Counted from the first letter of the stretch, positions 44,071 through 55,475 are shown. The stretch is 64,000 bases of DNA from Parelaphostrongylus tenuis (GCA_019055375.1 JAHQIW010007289.1:1-64000), one strand, 5' to 3'. Notes: generated from the sequence alone by a model not told the origin. Numbers and translations: made by a program.

Positions 44071-44414
44071 AGCCTAGCGAGGTTGGTAGGCCAGGGCCAT
44101 ACACCAGTATTTCCGAGGTTTCGGCCTCGTCAGTGATCCCGACCCACATTTGAACCCTGCATTTGTAGCAAGGAGGGAGGCGTATGTTGGTGATGGCATA
44201 GTGTACAATGACACTGGTCCATCACCACTTTTTCAGTCGATGGATTTCAGCCGTTAGATCAAAATTGACCCATAAGATCGACTGTTTTTCAAAACCTCGC
44301 AATAAAACATTCATGCACGGCTCAATGTGTGGGCGGGAGTCACCGACGAGGAGGTTGAAACTTCCCAAACACCAGTGTATGGCCCTGGCGTACCAGACCT
44401 CTTGCAGGCGCTAG
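44071..44414. mobile_element. Foldback element, family F2
   Basis: Left arm about 44071-44150 and right arm about 44330-44414. TAGGCCAGGGCCATACACCA pairs with TGGTGTATGGCCCTGGCGTA-like sequence in the right arm (44371-44392), CGGCCTCGTCAGTGATC with GAGTCACCGACGAGGAGG, and CTAGCGAGGTTGGTA with TACCAGACCTC...GCTAG. ATAAGATCGACTGTTTTTC in the centre (44271 onward) repeats CAAGATCGACTGTTTTTA of the left flank (44006 onward), suggesting rearrangement or local duplication at insertion. Confidence 0.7.
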
Positions 44415-44438
44415 ACATTCTTTTTTTGGAATATATTA

Positions 44439-44681
44439 TTAAAATCGTTTGATTTGTGATGCCAAAAGGTTATCAAAAGTCTCAAGGAAAAAACCGTTCA
44501 AAGCGAAAGATGCCTTGAGTATAAAATAAAATGCTGCTTTTATTATTACTGCATAGTCAAAAAAAGAATTGAAATGCGATTTTTCTTGAATATGGGCATG
44601 GATGGAAGAAATGTATTCAAGTACTCTCCGCAATGATGAGTGCGCGCTCTTCCTATGTTTTCTTCCAGCTACATAGTACAA
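44439..44681 (-). other. Unrecognised open frame, 80 codons
   Basis: Reads ...RKSAHSSLRRVLEYISSIHA... and NSFFDYAVIIKAAFYFILKA, ending at a stop near 44439. The composition is protein-like, but I know no family and saw no clear splice signals. It could be an exon or noise in AT-rich DNA. Confidence 0.2.
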
Positions 44682-44689
44682 GTACGTCC

Positions 44690-45340
44690 CACACGACCTC
44701 TACTTATGTGTTTAGTTGTGTAAGATGGTGGCATTCAAGGTGTTTTCTTTCCCAAGACAGGCTTATATAATGCACAATAAGGATTGAAAGTTTGTTTTTT
44801 TTTTTAGAAGAATGTGACAATTGCCGCTGAAACAATGAACAATTTCAAGGCGATTAGTCGCTCTATTACATCACAAAGGCAAAAGATTTTTCTGTGATAT
44901 TTTCGATTTTTTGTAACGATAAGATACTTCTGACGCACATACTTCACCCATAATCACTAAAAACACCATCTTTGGCGTTCAAGCGACGGCGTAAACATTA
45001 AAGGCGTGGAATGCCCTCTTTTTGCTTTCAGCAAATTATAATAACTATTTAGGAAAAACCAACTACATCGTCAAATCCTTGAGATTTAGGCTTTCGGGAG
45101 ACTGGTAAAACCTTGGTGAAGAGGCCTATCGAAGCCTCAGCCCGAGCAGATGATGTTAATAAGTGTAAAACATAATTTCATTTCTCTGATACAGATGCCT
45201 TGGTTCAAAAATTCAACATGCCATTGAAAATGCAGAGACTTGAGCTATTGTAATATTGCCAAAACATCTTAGAAAAAATTTTCTGAACTCGGAGGTCCTT
45301 CAAACGGTCGTGTATCATAATTGATTTTACGCTGTCCCTT
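44690..45340. other. Unassigned AT-rich DNA
   Basis: Nothing recognised. A small inverted repeat, GAGGCCTATCGAAGCCTC, lies near 45121-45138. Confidence 0.35.
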
Positions 45341-45345
45341 TGCAC

Positions 45346-45636
45346 TTAATTTTGTTTCTCTAAGTACTTCATGGAACAATTGGCCAGATCAACAAGAGAT
45401 ATATGACTGGTAAACAACACGAAGTACAGGGGAAAGTTGGTTGTCAGTTCACTATAAACGTACAATTGTAATAATTCAGTTGCCTGTTTTCCTTCACGAC
45501 GGATTTTGGCCGAGAATCGTAGAAGATTCCGAATTTCACTCAAATAATCAGTGAAATAGCGTGGATTCTGTCCATAAGCAAAATCCAGCAACAGAAACTT
45601 GGCGGACTCATTTAGCAGCCTAAAACTCGATGACAT
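45346..45636 (-). other. Unrecognised open frame, 96 codons, possible exon
   Basis: Contains NESAKFLLLDFAYGQNPRYF, TDYLSEIRNLLRFSAKIRRE and GKQATELLQLYVYSELTTNF. It has balanced, protein-like composition, unlike most frames here. Two more minus-strand frames lie upstream of it (45772-45996, with AKLIAYRKGITYSLKKEYTI; and 45993-46295), so a short multi-exon or decayed gene is possible. No family was recognised and no splice pattern could be proved by eye. Confidence 0.3.
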
Positions 45637-46299
45637 CGTATAGTTGCGGGATACTTTTTTCTGTTAGTTGGGCGGGAATTGATGGAACGACCCTCTTGGG
45701 CCGCTGGAACAGGGAACATTTCATGGATGATGGTTACATGAAATCCTTCTAAAAGGTTTGGAATCCTCCGGTTATACAGCACCCGTGTGCGTGTTTCTTG
45801 GGAAGCATTCTAATAAAGCTATAACTAAAAAAAACTGTCGTCGTGTATCACGCACCGGTTCATTTTTTCTATGCAGAACAATAGTATACTCTTTCTTCAA
45901 ACTATAAGTGATTCCTTTTCGATATGCAATAAGTTTTGCCCACAAATTTCCAACCTCTGACGCTGGCGCTTGTTTTGATAATAGACGGTAAATCAACCAA
46001 AGTTATTACAGAAGATGAGACCCGAGTTCCTATATACCGCGGGAATTTTTTTCCGGCTTTGTATGTGGTGGTGTGTCTTGCGAACTGGAGAAATTGATAT
46101 ACGGCGTTTCCCCAACCGATCGATCGATATGTTGCTAAGGTGACTCACAGTGTAAAAGTATAATTTTTGTATTTTACTTTGGAAACTTTTCCTTTCCGTT
46201 TGTGAAATATATACTCCATGTAGAACGCATGAACGTTTGATACTACGAGATTTCCTTCCGACCAGCTCTACCGCTGCTTTCTCGGTGCTCACCAAAGAA

Positions 46300-46899
46300 G
46301 TAAATCATGAAAGCACGAAAGCGTTGTAAACACCCCCTAATTTTTTTCAGATGGTACAAGCCTTACGTAGAGTTCCTTTTCAAAGAGCGAGCAGGTAGTG
46401 CAATAGCGAAAAATTTGAGCTTTCAAAGTATTTTGTGATACTCGTTATGGAAAGTCAAGAAGGTTTTAATACTCATTATGAAAGTCACGAAGGGTCTGCT
46501 TTCGGTGGGTTGAGGTGGGGAACCCCCGTTTATCAGAAGAAAAAACCTATAAGTTGTGGGGGCTACTGGTAGAGAAATTCGCATATACTTTACAATGGAT
46601 ATCAAAGGGAGAAGTTTGAAGGGAACGTCCAAAGTTATGAGTCACGAGCGCTATAGATGATAGGTAAGGAAAAGTGGAGAAAATTATAACATTATGTCAC
46701 ATTAGCAACAGAGGATGCAAACGCCAGGCATATCAGGAGCGGAGAGCACCAACTGAAAGGGCCAATTTAGACAGTAACGGAATTTTTTTTTAACAAGCCC
46801 CACATTAATACGCTCTTTTGGCGTTGTTTTTCTAGCGGAACAAAAAATTGAATAGTTCCTGCTGGACATGATTTATAGGATAGAGCATGCGAAAAGAGT
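46300..46899. other. Unassigned DNA
   Basis: A 69-codon minus frame (46423-46632) has no motif. Nothing else was seen. Confidence 0.35.
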
Positions 46900-46920
46900 G
46901 GGGGGGGGGGGGGGGGGGGG
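46900..46920 (+). repeat. Homopolymer run of 21 G
   Basis: Uninterrupted G run between AAAAGAGT and TTTCCCC. Its length is likely unreliable in any sequencing or assembly. No promoter or gene sits next to it. Confidence 0.9.
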
Positions 46921-47270
46921 TTTCCCCAGGGACTTAAGTCAAAATTGTAAGAGATTCCATCAGCAGATTGAGGCGAGTGAACATGAATTCATAAGTGCAA
47001 TATAAAACCATGTTAACCTTTTGCCAGGGTTTCCGTAAGCACAGCACGATGCCAGCGAAAGCGATCGTGCTACCTGGCTGGTGCCATTCTGAATAAGAGT
47101 CCTATTTTAAACTTTTTTTGTATATATTTCAGCCTATTTTCGGTGATATATATATATAGAATAGAAAAATTGCAAAGTGTTTGGCATTGACCGCCACCTA
47201 GTACGCCATACTTTCATCCATACTGTACATGTGAACGGTAGTTGAGATAACATATTTGAATTTGAAATCA
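46921..47270. other. Unassigned DNA with a short TA run
   Basis: Includes a short TATATATATATAG tract near 47147-47159. Nothing else recognised. Confidence 0.4.
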
Positions 47271-47273
47271 CTT

Positions 47274-47357
47274 CCAGAGTTTCATCGATTTGATAAGTAT
47301 AGACCTGTCACTTGCCAGAGTTTAATCGATTTGTAAGTATAGACCGGTATCACTTAA
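47274..47357. repeat. Two-copy tandem repeat, about 43 bp
   Basis: CCAGAGTTTCATCGATTTGA with TAAGTATAGACCTGTCACT is followed at once by CCAGAGTTTAATCGATTTGT with AAGTATAGACCGGTATCACT. It is a simple local duplication. Confidence 0.8.
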
Positions 47358-47687
47358 AATTTTGCTGTAGTTTATCGACCCTAGTTCAGGCACTAGACAA
47401 AACAACATTGGCGTGCACATTACACCTAGATTTCTATGTCTAAGAAATCTAGATGGACTTTATGGAAGCAGACTACCAATTAGCATGAACCACATCAACA
47501 CCGAGGGGGATTTGGCTTGCAAGGGTCCTTGCTAGTTAATCAAAAAAAGACTTCGAAAAACCGCGGAATGGTGTTTGCTTAGCTCCTACATTCCAGGCGC
47601 AAGGATTTCCTGTATTTGATCGTTCCTTTAACGTTAGTATGATTTAGTAACATCTATTCAATTTGTTGAGTGTGATGGTACGCAATT

Positions 47688-47785
47688 CGCGCCTCAAGCG
47701 GGAATCGAACCCTTTTTTCACGCTTCACGAGGCCGTATGCTAGTGCAGTAACGAAGGTCTGTGCTATCCACTCTTTGTATGACGC
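47688..47785 (-). other. tRNA-like sequence with a consensus B box
   Basis: Minus strand: GCGTCATACAAAGAGTGGAT then AGCAC resembles the head of the tRNA-like family, and GGGTTCGATTCCCGC is a consensus B box with T-arm pairing. The spacing between the boxes is about 25 bases longer than in the other heads, as in a long variable arm or an insertion. It could be a tRNA pseudogene or another SINE head; a functional tRNA is not supported because the acceptor ends pair poorly. Confidence 0.5.
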
Positions 47786-47799
47786 GGGCGTCAATTCGT

Positions 47800-49450
47800 C
47801 AATCAAGCAGGCGCTGACGGTCTGAGCTGATACACATATTGGCCTTTGCACTCAGTTACCTGGCAGAAATGGATATATGTGGTATAAAGTCTGCTCAACT
47901 GATCTTTCACGGTCTATAATGTTTCACAATACATTCAGAAATCCACTGATTGAACGTTGATCAAAAACTTTCTTATCAAGAAGCTTGAATGCCCACCAAT
48001 AGTACACGAATGATAGGGTAGAACTGCAAACGAACACTAAATAGACAGATGTCATATGTTAAAGCTTTCCCAGGTAAACAGAAGGAGAAGAAACTCTTGA
48101 AAGAAGCTCACACAGAAACTATTATAAGAAAATTGTCAGACAGCGTTTGGGTGTTCTAGTCTCATTATGTGGATGCTAGTGTAAAAGCCACATACTTCCA
48201 GATTCAACTTGCGTAATGAATTTGGTTTTTCCTCACATCGCTGTCCTTTACGACGGGTAGTCCGTACGGATCGGGTGACCCACATTTGTCTTGATGCGTG
48301 ATGCGTACCGGAGTATCTGTATTAACTGGATCCTCGTGGCCCTCGACAGCAATTCTCTTTACGTATTTGTAGCGATGTTTCCGTTATCTTCAACTTTTAT
48401 TTTCAACCCACTGTGAAAACGCACTTTTCCCTTTTTGAAGTTACAGTAGACGCTTCATAGTTTTTTACATTCGAGAGTTTTAATGTGCTTTATATATCAC
48501 CAAGAGAATCGAGCGGGAGAGCAAAAATACGAACCTCCACACGGGAGTCGAACCTCGAATTGTGTTGTTTCAACTTCGAAGGGGCCTTTCTACTCTCTTG
48601 TGGACAGAAAAAATATATTTGCGATCCGCACCTAAGCACTTTCCTTAAATTAATATGTACGTTCTTATGATTTAAGTTGAAAATCCGTTTTCAAGTTTAA
48701 AAATCCTTGAACATTGCACTTGTTTTTTTTTTGAAATGACACTTTTTACTGAGGTCTAGTGGCCAAGAAGATTGGGTTACGCCACCTCGGCGCACATTCA
48801 TTGTGTTTGATATTGTGGTTGGATATTCACAACATTGCTACCAAGTCACCGCGCTTTTGCAACATGACATTTTTTTGATCATATGAAATTGGGATGGTTC
48901 TGAAGGTACGTGTGCATCAACCTTGTTCTATCGCTCTGTGGGCTTAGTCTCAATTTCATTCTATATCGTTAGATAAACCGGCTTAGGTATCAAGCCTCAG
49001 TAGCCTCATCCTAAGTGTTAAGCAGCCTAGGTCTATACACCAGAGGCATAGAAACGTCTAGAAAAAAAATCATTAGAGCATCGGAGTTTTATCTATTATC
49101 TAACTTCAAAACGAAGAAAAAAATTTTATATGCAGACAAAAATGGCACATCACTGTGGAATCGCGCTCCGCCGGATTAATGTGCGCTAAGTGCGAAACAC
49201 CTAACTACTGCCAAGGAATTGTAGAATTTTATCTGAAACTTGAAGTACAAAACTCAAATCACTGAAGTCAGCGATATTCAGTCTATTGAATGATCACTGA
49301 GAGCACACAACATGTTAGTTAATAAACATCCTCCAACACTGCAAGTGATCAACAGTCATCGCTCATTGTTTTGTAAAATAAATTATAATCTCAAATTCGA
49401 CATCTCATATAAACCTCGCTCAAAACTGTATATAATCTGATAACATATTT
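47800..49450. other. Unassigned AT-rich DNA
   Basis: Short frames only. Isolated tRNA-like words occur at 48540-48555 (B-box-like GGTTCGACTCCCG on the minus strand) and 48757-48790 but do not fold convincingly. Confidence 0.35.
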
Positions 49451-49454
49451 TGAT

Positions 49455-49550
49455 CGTATTATGAGATCCATTACGGTTAAACCGAAAGGCACAGTGTTAC
49501 TGATGACGGCTGTACTGTCGAAACACGTGTCCAGTAACAATTCCTAAGTA
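49455..49550 (+). repeat. Dispersed repeat with CCGAAAGGCACAGTG
   Basis: AACCGAAAGGCACAGTGTTA, CTGATGACGGCTGTACTGTC and GAAACACGTGTCC. Related to 8793-8835 (reverse), 50370-50430 and 62450-62515. The final block GAAACACGTGT is also found in foldback family F1. Confidence 0.5.
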
Positions 49551-49924
49551 TCAACTATTTGTTAACCTCGGCATCTTCAGTGATTCCATATTCTCTTCTT
49601 GAACACGAGACGATGTGTTGTAATAAACAGTATTGAAGCATTATAAGTTTCGGAAGTCTTGCTTTCCCTCACAGCCTTTGAAAGATCAAGTTGTTCACAA
49701 TTCCAGCAGTCAATCATCTTCACTACTCCTTTAGAAAAACAAATCAGCCGACCTAGATTTCAATGGCATCAAACACAAAATCAACTTTCATAGCATACTC
49801 CAACGCTTCCTTATAAGTCTTCCACTGAAACATTCCGAGTGTGAGATCATCGGAAGGAGATCACAGAGGCTCGTAATGCACCCACCCATCGAAGCAACAG
49901 TCTTATGTACTATTCATATCACGA

Positions 49925-50150
49925 GGTGGTTTCCGAGGGCATTGTCTTCCGTGCGGTTTCATTGATGGATTGGTCGTATCCAATCCACAACGGTTCTAAG
50001 AATCTTTTGCACTGATATTTCAAGCTCCCGCGTAAGGATAGTGACTTCTATGCCGAAATTCACTCCCCCATGCCTCTGTGCCCTATTGCGTTGCCTGCCA
50101 CGGTGCACGTGCCTGCGAACACTGAAAAAGCAACATAACAAAGCTTGTGA
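49925..50150 (-). pseudogene. GIY-YIG endonuclease C-terminal fragment (Penelope-like)
   Basis: The minus-strand frame 50141-49959 contains RAQRHGGVNFGIEVTILTRE followed by LEISVQKILRTVVDW. This lines up with REQKHDGVDFEVEITILAQE and TLALKILEALC of the intact frame at 51820-52305. The catalytic N-terminal half is missing, so this is a truncated relic, in opposite orientation to the better copy 2 kb away. Confidence 0.75.
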
Positions 50151-50364
50151 TAGTTTTCAGAATATGCAATCAGATTGTATTTTGTCTTGAGCGAGCTATA
50201 AAACAGCCCAAATCCAAAGATGTGGATTCCATTGTTTAACACAGTATATTGAGCGACCAACTTGTTAGTCACTGCAAGTCAGGGAATATTCCATCACCTG
50301 ACATGCGTTGATACTGTAAGCAATTTTGCGTCGATTCTTTGACAGGCAAGGGCTAAATCTTTCT

Positions 50365-50430
50365 ATATAGGGATTGGCTCACTGAGAGACACCGTGCTAC
50401 TGATAATCTGAGATGCCGGAACATATGCCC
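50365..50430 (+). repeat. Dispersed repeat with GACACCGTGCTACTGAT
   Basis: GATTGGCTCACTGAGAGACA, CCGTGCTACTGATAATCTGA and GCCGGAACATATG parallel the copies at 49.5 and 62.5 kb. Confidence 0.45.
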
Positions 50431-51690
50431 AACTCCCTGAAAAGAACCATAACAGGCCTAGTGATAGGCTCAAGATATTTTACAGGATTATAGAAAGTAC
50501 ACACTGCTGGAATTTTTTGAGAATTGAGCTATTAAATAATTTTTCAAAACTTTGGGAACAAGCCAGGAACGTGTCTTTACGAATGGGCCGAAACAAGGTG
50601 TGGGACTAATGGTAACCGTTTTTGGTAAATGGATTTGCCTTCAAAGAGTTTGCCCAACAACAATTTTCACTGAAGTGCGCCCACTGGGCGATGACTGCGC
50701 TGCACACCATGGAGAATGTTGAATATGGTACCTATCGTGGTCGAAAGTCAATCACTATCACGACGCAACAACCCATTACTGTGGCTCACTGCAAGGCGAT
50801 AAGTGGAAATTTCCAGTCGTAAAAGTTCATGCCTCACTTTTATGCTAGTAAGAAATAGATCGACGAAACACTGTGGACCATTCCGCTTCAAATGAAGAGT
50901 ACCCAGGAAAGTATAGTTGATTCTGAGCACTTATCCAGGCATGTAAAAGCGCAAAGACGCGGAGAAAAGGTTTTGAAGTGGGAAGTTGGTATTTCCATGC
51001 ACGAAACGAGAATTTTCTTGGCGAGACACCATCAAGGAATTTTGGATAATTTCCAAGAAACCCAAAAAATAAACGGCAAAGAAGACTGTGTTTTTAATCA
51101 TGCTTAATTTTACACCATATCTCAAACTTATTATGGCGAACCTGAGCCAGGTGAAGTCCCACTGCACTCAAAAATTCTTGAGAGTGGTCTTCAACGATGA
51201 TTTGAAAGACTTGACATGGGCAAACGGCGAATCTTCAAAACTAAGCTGTTCAATTTTTGAATCAAAATTTGCTTTTCATATTTTTCTACTGAGGCAAAAA
51301 AGTATTCAATCTGAGTATATTTTGAATTAGTTTGGTCCTCTAAAACTCAAAAAGGAGAGGTAGGCGAAGAGTCGGTCCTTCTGCTGCAATGATTTCGTTA
51401 AAACGGTAACGTTGGCAATATCGTGTCTATATTGAAGGAAGAAATGGCAAATTATTCACTGAACAATGATCCTTCCAAAGCAAGCCACAAAAATACAGTT
51501 GAGAAAAAACAAGAGAACGAGAAGGAAGTCTGGATGCACAAGGTGTTATACTGAGACCAGGTATGCAACCAAATAAGTGGACTAGATGTGATTGCATTCA
51601 GCGGAGTTATAGGCTTGCGATAATATGCAGCTATCATATCAACAGGAGGATCACCGCCACTAGTCCTTTGTATTAGTATTGATCTCGAAT
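50431..51690. other. Unassigned DNA
   Basis: Several frames of 60-80 codons (for example plus 50892-51107 and 51088-51330) without recognised motifs. Confidence 0.3.
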
Positions 51691-52560
51691 TGTGTATTTA
51701 GAAAGAGAGAGAAAATTTGTCTATAGTATGGGTCCACTTGTTGCACAGATCAATTCACTGGGTAGAATCATTGACTTTGTCCGTCAGACTAATCAAAGCT
51801 TGTTAAAACCCTTGTATTATTGCTTAGGAGACAAGATTCTTTCAGAATCAAATGCTTTAAACACAAATTCAACTTTTTATTCACTGCCTACTTTCGTTTC
51901 AAGAGCGAACAAGGTGTATACTTAAAAGATAGGAAAGATTGTAAAATATGTCCTTGCGGCAAAGATGGTGATTGCATGAGCGTAAGTTCAGCCTACCTCA
52001 TCTCTTGCAAAACGTGTAGCGACGAATATATTGGCGAAACGGGTAAGGCGCTCTATGTCCGCATTGAAGAACAGCTAACTAACAAGCGCCTTAATAGAAG
52101 GCCATTAGGGACGCATAGAGAGCAGAAACACGACGGAGTTGATTTTGAGGTCGAAATCACCATCCTTGCGCAGGAACAAAAAACATTAGCGCTAAAAATT
52201 CTTGAAGCACTTTGCATTAATACCAACATTCCAACTATAAACCGCAAGGAGGAATGCCTCGTTATCGCACGTGGTTTGGGTCAATGTATAAGACTGTTGT
52301 TTTGATGGGTAAGGTGCATTACGAGCCTATGTGATCTCCTTCCGGTGGTCTCCACTTGAATCATTCGGTGGAACATATATAAACAGCAGTGAGTATGTTG
52401 AGGGTTGATTTTGTGCTTGATGCGATTGATATCTAGTCTCGTGATGTTTTCTGAAGGAGTGGTGAAGGTGTTTGGCTTATTGGATTGCGAACAATTTGAC
52501 CTTTCCAGGTTCTGAAGAATGCGAACTGCCGAAACGTCAGCTGTCAAATAAAGTTCAATG
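51690..52560 (+). mobile_element. Penelope-like element fragment with intact endonuclease frame and 3' tail
   Basis: Carries the GIY-YIG endonuclease frame and the 3' tail with ACCTTTCCAGGTTCTGAAGA and CTGCCGAAACGTCAGCTGTC (about 52498-52547), ending near AAATAAAGTTCAATG. The reverse transcriptase upstream is not recognisable, so the copy is 5'-truncated. Confidence 0.78.
51820..52305 (+). pseudogene. GIY-YIG endonuclease domain of a Penelope-like element, frame open
   Basis: Open over 161 codons, of which about 40-150 form the domain. A Cys cluster (KDCKICPCGKDGDCM) precedes SSAYLISCKTCSDEYIGETG, where AYL and YIG correspond to the GIY and YIG motifs about 10 residues apart. ALYVRIEEQL follows with the active-site Arg, then LGTHREQKHDGVDFEVEITI and EALCINTNIPTINRKEECLV at the end. 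In the intact element the domain provides target nicking. The upstream RT is gone, so the frame is a relic of a fused protein even though it has no stops. Its start codon is not biologically meaningful. Confidence 0.85.
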
Positions 52561-53455
52561 TAACACCTCGTGTTTGCTTAAAGAAGAAAATCAGGAATTA
52601 AGAGATAGGATAGTGAGAAAATAAAACTTTGAACGTGATGTTCTTCGTGCTTTGAACTAAAATCGTTAGAATGTCCTTCCAGGGCAAAGTGAGGACCTGG
52701 TGTCATGCAAGCAAACGGTGCCCGAAAAGGCAGAGTGGCGGTTAGAGTTCGTTATACAATAAACGTCATGTTCCAAGTTTTGCTCGTACTTCAAAATTAT
52801 TCTAATCATATTTCACAACATGTCTCGCTATCAGTACCAAAATTAGTATTGGATATGAACTCATCATGGCTATTTCAACCACTCATATCAATTAAAAGCG
52901 CACGTGACATTGGTTCAGTCCCACGCTTTCTCTCTACCAAGCACGTCATACCTCCAGGACCTGAAAGTTAGTACCAGACAAGTGCTAAAAGATAAAAGCG
53001 ATGACTTGAACACTGGTTGCTTAACGCAAATGATTACATCGGCCGCATTTCTATCCAGTTATCTTCAAGATGTTGGAAACGCATACGAATGCATGGTATC
53101 AAGAAGCATTTAATCAATGCCAAACGCTTTTCAGTCATTCCTTAATAATCGGGAAACTTCTCACCGTGGAAAGCACATAAGTGTGACGTAGTTCTGGAAA
53201 AGCTTCCTCAAGTACTTTCAAATATTCGAGACATGCAATCTATTTTCTTCGAAAGGCAAATAATGAATTCTGCCAAGAGTTCTGGCGATCCCATAACCAG
53301 TAATTAGATGAAACATCTGTAAATTCACGTAATTTAGAAGAACTTCGTTGTTAATAAGAATTTTTGTAGCCGAAACTTGTTAACAATGCTAAATTCTTCC
53401 GGTCCTTGTCATCTATGCCTCGGCATGGGCAATCAAAAGTAGTTTCTCTTGTAAA
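52561..53455. other. Unassigned DNA
   Basis: Frames of 88 and 69 codons (plus 52705-52971 and 52904-53113) without recognised motifs. Confidence 0.3.
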
Positions 53456-53459
53456 TAAC

Positions 53460-53565
53460 ACACAATACAAGGTTGATGTATAAAGTTTATTTTGTCGACG
53501 CTTCGACGTGTTTCGACTATTTCGCAGATGATCAAATTGAGACGATCCTCATAAATTTGTTGGTC
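53460..53565 (-). mobile_element. Solo 3' tail of a retroelement, Penelope-like
   Basis: On the minus strand GATCATCTGCGAAATAGTCG, AAACACGTCGAAGCGTCGAC and AAAATAAACTTTATACATCA form a series like the ..GAAGAnn..CGAAACGTCAG...AATAAA tails of the Penelope copies here. Identification of the family is tentative. Confidence 0.4.
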
Positions 53566-53570
53566 CATTT

Positions 53571-53996
53571 GTGGTCTTCACTTCTTTTAGTTCAAGTCGC
53601 ATCTTGATCGGAAAAGCACTGTCGAATGAAAACAGCAATCGGCAGGTTTATTTATACATGGGTGTTGTCGATTATATTGATTGTGCGTTGATAACATCTT
53701 GTTTTATCTTTCCGACAGGCACACCATCCTGTGGCAATCGATGTCACTACCACTATTACAAAATAGATGGGCTAGTAAAAGTAAACAAGATTTTATCAAT
53801 AGGCAATCAGTATCATGAGCAACTTATAATCCCATGTATAGATGACACTACCGTGTTACCATATTCGAGCGACGTTACTTTGAAGAAGATCCGACTCAAG
53901 CAAGAACAAACGCAAAGATCACAACAAAGACGAACTATTGTGAGCAAATTTTCAAATTATTCGCCTTTGAAGAAGATGATAGACGTTGAAACGTAA
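53571..53996 (+). other. Unrecognised open frame, 141 codons
   Basis: The C-terminal end, GAAGAAGATGATAGACGTTG followed by AAACGTAATCC, resembles the 3'-tail words of Penelope-like elements in this window, so the frame may be the end of a decayed element between two inverted tails (53460-53565 and about 53955-54000). Residues 85-141 (TTVLPYSSDVTLKKIRLKQE...) show no known domain. Confidence 0.3.
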
Positions 53997-54000
53997 TCCA

Positions 54001-55195
54001 AACAGATTTTGAGTCAATCTCATAGCATGTATTGATGAAAAGAGAAAGTACTATAAGCAGTTTTATTGCTTATGCTAAAAGCATTTGAAACGCATCGCAT
54101 ATTTTCACAGTGCTTCAAGGGCAGAAACTTCAAATAATCATGCTACTTTCACTACCATCAGCACTATTTAAAGTTATTGTAACTGCATAACGAACGAAAA
54201 ATTACTGCAATACTCATGTAAATGACTAAACATGGTCATCACTTGATAGACTGTAAATTTCGATGTTTCGAAGAATTAATAAAGCAGTGAGTGAAATGAG
54301 CATTTTATGCATATTTTAAAGTAGTATCTGAGGTATAATGGCGATGCGGTGTGAAGAAATCGCAGGAGTGCTTTTTTGAATTTAAATTCTCAAATGTAGA
54401 TGACTTGATCTCAATACATTTGATCGTAAATGATGAGTCTCATGGATTCTGACTCATTTCTTTTACAAGTACTGACTTCACATTATTATCCTTATTCTTG
54501 TCCTGCCATAACTGGAAGAGTAGCACAACCTCTCTTTTTACATTAAAAAAGGAAGTTTCTCACACGTTGGTCAATGCTTTATAATTATACATCAAGGAGG
54601 GCACCCAAGCAAGGATTAATTGATCACCCATAGACTAAAACAAACTTTAACTATATATTTGTGTAAATTTCCAGCACACACACGCGATTCTGTGCAAATT
54701 CAATCAATCCAGTGTTTTAACACCTTCGTTTCTTTCGCAACGGAAACAAAACTAAAGCTTTTATCGAATGTGCGGAAACTTGTGTCGAAGAGATAGGCAT
54801 TTGTCACTTTGAAGAGCTTCTGACTAAACTCCTACCTTAATTCAAAGAGCTTCAGACAAGAATAACCATGACTCAATTTACACTTAGATCTCACATATAC
54901 GTAAATCAACGATTCCCATTTAGGATGAGTAAACATGACCAGGTGAGATGCCATGTTATCCCTAGGAAGAAGAGTCATAGTCAAATACATGCTGCTTGTG
55001 AGCATGTCTTACAAGCCAGCGTTTATTGACACTGATTATCAAAAAAAATAATCAGTAGATTTTTTTCATTATCCCGTTCATGCGCGATTACTGCGAAAAC
55101 CTTCTATCGACTGAAATAGCAATGTCTCCATCTTTTTCGTAGTCTATTATTGGAGATGAGAATCCTTAGTTCTGCGCTCGCTGTAGATTGCAGTT
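54001..55195. other. Unassigned AT-rich DNA
   Basis: No frame above 60 codons in most of it and no shared repeat. Confidence 0.4.
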
Positions 55196-55475
55196 ATCGT
55201 TGTCGACCAAGTCCAATATTCTTTGGTGGCACTGTTGACAAAGTCGACCATTTCACAATATTTCCTTATAAATTTTTCACGAATTGAGCTGCCCGCCAGC
55301 GGCGACTGCACTGCAATTGCGCACTGTCCCGCACTGCTTCTATTAAAGCTAGGGAGGAAGTGTCGACAAAGTCGACCCTTTCATCGGCATCATGACACTT
55401 TTGCAACACCGCACCATATACGGCATTAGAGATGCGGTTATGGTAGCCGCAGGCAGAATCCGATTTATTCATCGC
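55196..55475. other. GC-richer segment with repeated GACAAAGTCGACC
   Basis: GTTGACAAAGTCGACCATTTCA (about 55232-55253) and GTCGACAAAGTCGACCCTTTCA (about 55362-55383) bracket about 105 bp. A 68-codon frame is open on both strands (plus 55223-55429, minus 55266-55472). Short direct repeats around a GC-richer core could mark a small insertion. No family was recognised. Confidence 0.4.

Noticed and set aside
46900..46920. G run as a G-quadruplex regulatory site
   Set aside because: No gene or promoter context, and homopolymers of this length are often sequencing or assembly errors.
48535..48610. tRNA gene on the minus strand with B box GGTTCGACTCC
   Set aside because: The T-arm and D-arm do not pair convincingly, and only the B-box word matches. 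Probably chance or a very old relic.
55266..55472. Small gene on the minus strand (68 codons)
   Set aside because: The same bases are open on the plus strand and no motif was recognised. Kept only as a GC-richer segment with short repeats.
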